This document shows, piece by piece, positions 63,985 to 64,000 of a stretch of DNA of 64,000 nt; position 1 is the first letter of the stretch, and each line of letters opens with the position of its first letter. The position numbers were made by a program, and so were the translations under genes. This DNA comes from Mycolicibacterium porcinum. GTDB lineage: Bacteria; Actinomycetota; Actinomycetes; Mycobacteriales; Mycobacteriaceae. Below the pieces are notes generated by a model that was not told the DNA's origin, searched no databases, and saw only the letters and a program-made list of their open reading frames with translations. The stretch spans positions 62,001-126,000 of the forward strand of contig MVIG01000007.1 of NCBI GenBank assembly GCA_002086835.1, in the 5' to 3' direction.

Positions 63985-64000
63985 CACCTTCTACCGCGAG

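Overview
The window is high-GC actinobacterial DNA and almost certainly comes from a Mycobacterium (Mycolicibacterium-type) chromosome. The order of the recognisable core genes follows the M. tuberculosis block from about Rv3037c to Rv3063. In that order it carries: THUMP-like/methyltransferase, methyltransferase, echA17, Nudix, ABC ATPase, serB2, ctaD, fecB, adhC, Rv3046c-like, nrdF2, FAD monooxygenase, TetR, nrdE, nrdI, nrdH, FMN reductase, TetR, dinB2, SDR, TetR, cyp136, ligB and cstA. Rv assignments are from memory of protein sequences and gene order, not from a search. The core is interrupted by inserts that M. tuberculosis lacks, which suggests a larger-genome environmental species.

Layout. 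1-11.3 kb: mostly minus-strand core genes (methyltransferases, echA17, Nudix, ABC ATPase) translationally coupled by 4-bp overlaps, a MocR/YczE pair, serB2-ctaD, and divergent fecB. 11.3-21.0 kb: an accessory minus-strand operon with a complete peptide-type ABC importer (lipoprotein, two permeases, one fused double ATPase) interleaved with an isochorismatase-type amidohydrolase, an AHL-lactonase-like metallo-hydrolase, a protein of unknown function and an Fe(II)/2-oxoglutarate oxygenase. A divergent TetR gene and a YciI-like protein lie beyond it. 21.2-31.1 kb: adhC, DUF3349, an NtaA-type flavin monooxygenase, a membrane esterase, a secreted protein, nrdF2, a Baeyer-Villiger-type monooxygenase, TetR, and a geranylgeranyl-reductase-type flavoprotein. 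31.1-40.6 kb: a patchwork of small accessory units (GNAT, lipoprotein, cupin, LysR ligand domain/DUF5997 pair, IclR plus benzoate-type MFS and benD-like dehydrogenase, small membrane proteins, MerR, exonuclease III). 40.9-51.0 kb: nrdHIE, FMN reductase/TetR, dinB2 plus an AAA ATPase, SDR, TetR and cyp136. 51.0-57.9 kb: accessory metabolic genes (stand-alone LeuA regulatory-like domain, TauE, phosphotransferase, methyltransferase/HxlR, PoxB-like, 3-hydroxyacyl-CoA dehydrogenase). 58.1-64.0 kb: YqeY, ligB, cstA-ybdD and an amidohydrolase.

How the parts work together. nrdHIE and the distant nrdF2 make up class Ib ribonucleotide reductase, and a NrdR-like box lies upstream of nrdH. ctaD encodes subunit I of the aa3 terminal oxidase and sits in an operon with serB2. 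The 11-21 kb island reads as an uptake-and-hydrolysis module for an unidentified amide or lactone. Regulation is dense: several TetR, HxlR and MerR genes have clear inverted repeats in their divergent promoters. Many genes have a TANNNT -10 hexamer 6-8 bases before the start codon, typical of mycobacterial leaderless transcripts.

The most unusual items are: a small membrane protein carrying two loop motifs that also occur in CtaD (38.06-38.63 kb); the 11-21 kb import/hydrolysis operon; a pair of related 56-57-bp palindromic repeats; nested small ORFs before tauE; a LysR ligand domain without its DNA-binding half; and a stand-alone LeuA-type regulatory domain. No tRNA, rRNA, CRISPR array, insertion sequence or phage gene was seen.
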